From Candidatus Parvarchaeota archaeon UBA446 (GTDB lineage Archaea; Nanobdellota; Nanobdellia; Parvarchaeales; Parvarchaeaceae): a DNA stretch of 22,011 bases. Positions 21,946-22,011 of the stretch are shown piece by piece. Position numbers and translations under genes: made by a program. Position 1 is the first letter of the stretch, and each line of letters starts with the position of its first letter. The stretch lies in contig DARG01000008.1 of assembly GCA_002503215.1 (NCBI GenBank), positions 1 through 22,011 of the forward strand, given 5' to 3'. The notes beneath the pieces are model-generated. The model was given only the letters and a program-made list of their open reading frames with translations, did no database searches and was not told the origin of the DNA.

Positions 21946-22011
21946 TTAACTTGCTGTTCCTGCTATCGTACCTGTTGCAGAATATGTTGCTTTTCCTGCT
22001 GCAGTTGAAAC
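21946..22011 (-). CDS. C-terminal end of an Ala/Thr/Gly-rich protein (partial)
   Basis: The minus strand is open from the window edge to a TAA at 21946-21948 and gives 21 residues, VSTAAGKATYSATGTIAGTA plus a final S. The small-residue, low-charge composition is typical of surface proteins such as S-layer or pilin tails, but 21 residues are not enough to name a family. A T-rich terminator follows. The remainder is outside the window. Confidence 0.5.
   Translation of the reverse strand, partial: VSTAAGKATYSATGTIAGTAS

Noticed and set aside
1..22011. CRISPR array or insertion sequence
   Set aside because: I saw no regularly spaced repeats, no transposase motifs and no terminal inverted repeats with target duplications.

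Overview
The window looks like a compact, AT-rich archaeal genome, most plausibly a small-genome DPANN-type archaeon; an ARMAN/Parvarchaeum-like lineage is my guess, not shown by the sequence. The archaeal evidence is a tRNA-Glu with a short intron in the anticodon loop, tRNAs without encoded CCA, TATA-like boxes about 22 nt before start codons (leaderless transcripts), a class III (pilin-type) signal peptide, archaeal-style SecF/SecD, and a GH57 glucanase. Genes are packed tightly: five of six convergent pairs overlap at their stops, and three divergent pairs are separated by exactly 52 bp.

Region 1 (1-5153) is carbohydrate and redox metabolism: a possible partial gene end, a GalT-type nucleotidyltransferase, thioredoxin reductase, a eukaryote-like GT3 glycogen synthase and a GH57 amylase/glucanotransferase, then tRNA-Glu(UUC). 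Synthase plus GH57 enzyme suggests storage-glucan synthesis and turnover, and GalT may feed nucleotide sugars. Region 2 (5154-5793) is 640 bp without a convincing gene but with several inverted repeats.

Region 3 (5794-11301) is a surface-glycan or nucleotide-sugar neighbourhood: a HAD phosphatase, a GT4 glycosyltransferase, a Nudix-methyltransferase fusion, a GT2 glycosyltransferase, and two paralogous HPr-kinase-like P-loop proteins facing each other tail to tail. Region 4 (11302-15225) has a 369-bp gap with a perfect 20-bp palindrome, a tail-anchored RMND1/SIF2-like protein, a HELGH zinc peptidase candidate, a pilin-like secreted protein and a possible PD-(D/E)xK-fold protein.

Region 5 (15270-20230) is the most interesting part: one six-gene operon of secF, secD, a GalT-fold protein that keeps the zinc ligands but has lost the catalytic histidine, a secreted Asn/Cys-rich protein, a membrane-anchored CTTC thioredoxin-like protein and a small winged-helix protein. 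It may be an export and disulfide/folding module attached to SecDF. Region 6 (20223-22011) holds a tRNA-thiolase-like protein lacking its ATP-binding PP-loop, a MinD/ParA ATPase, a 56-aa zinc-ribbon protein whose stop codon abuts tRNA-Thr(CGU), and the end of an Ala/Thr/Gly-rich protein on the minus strand that runs off the window.
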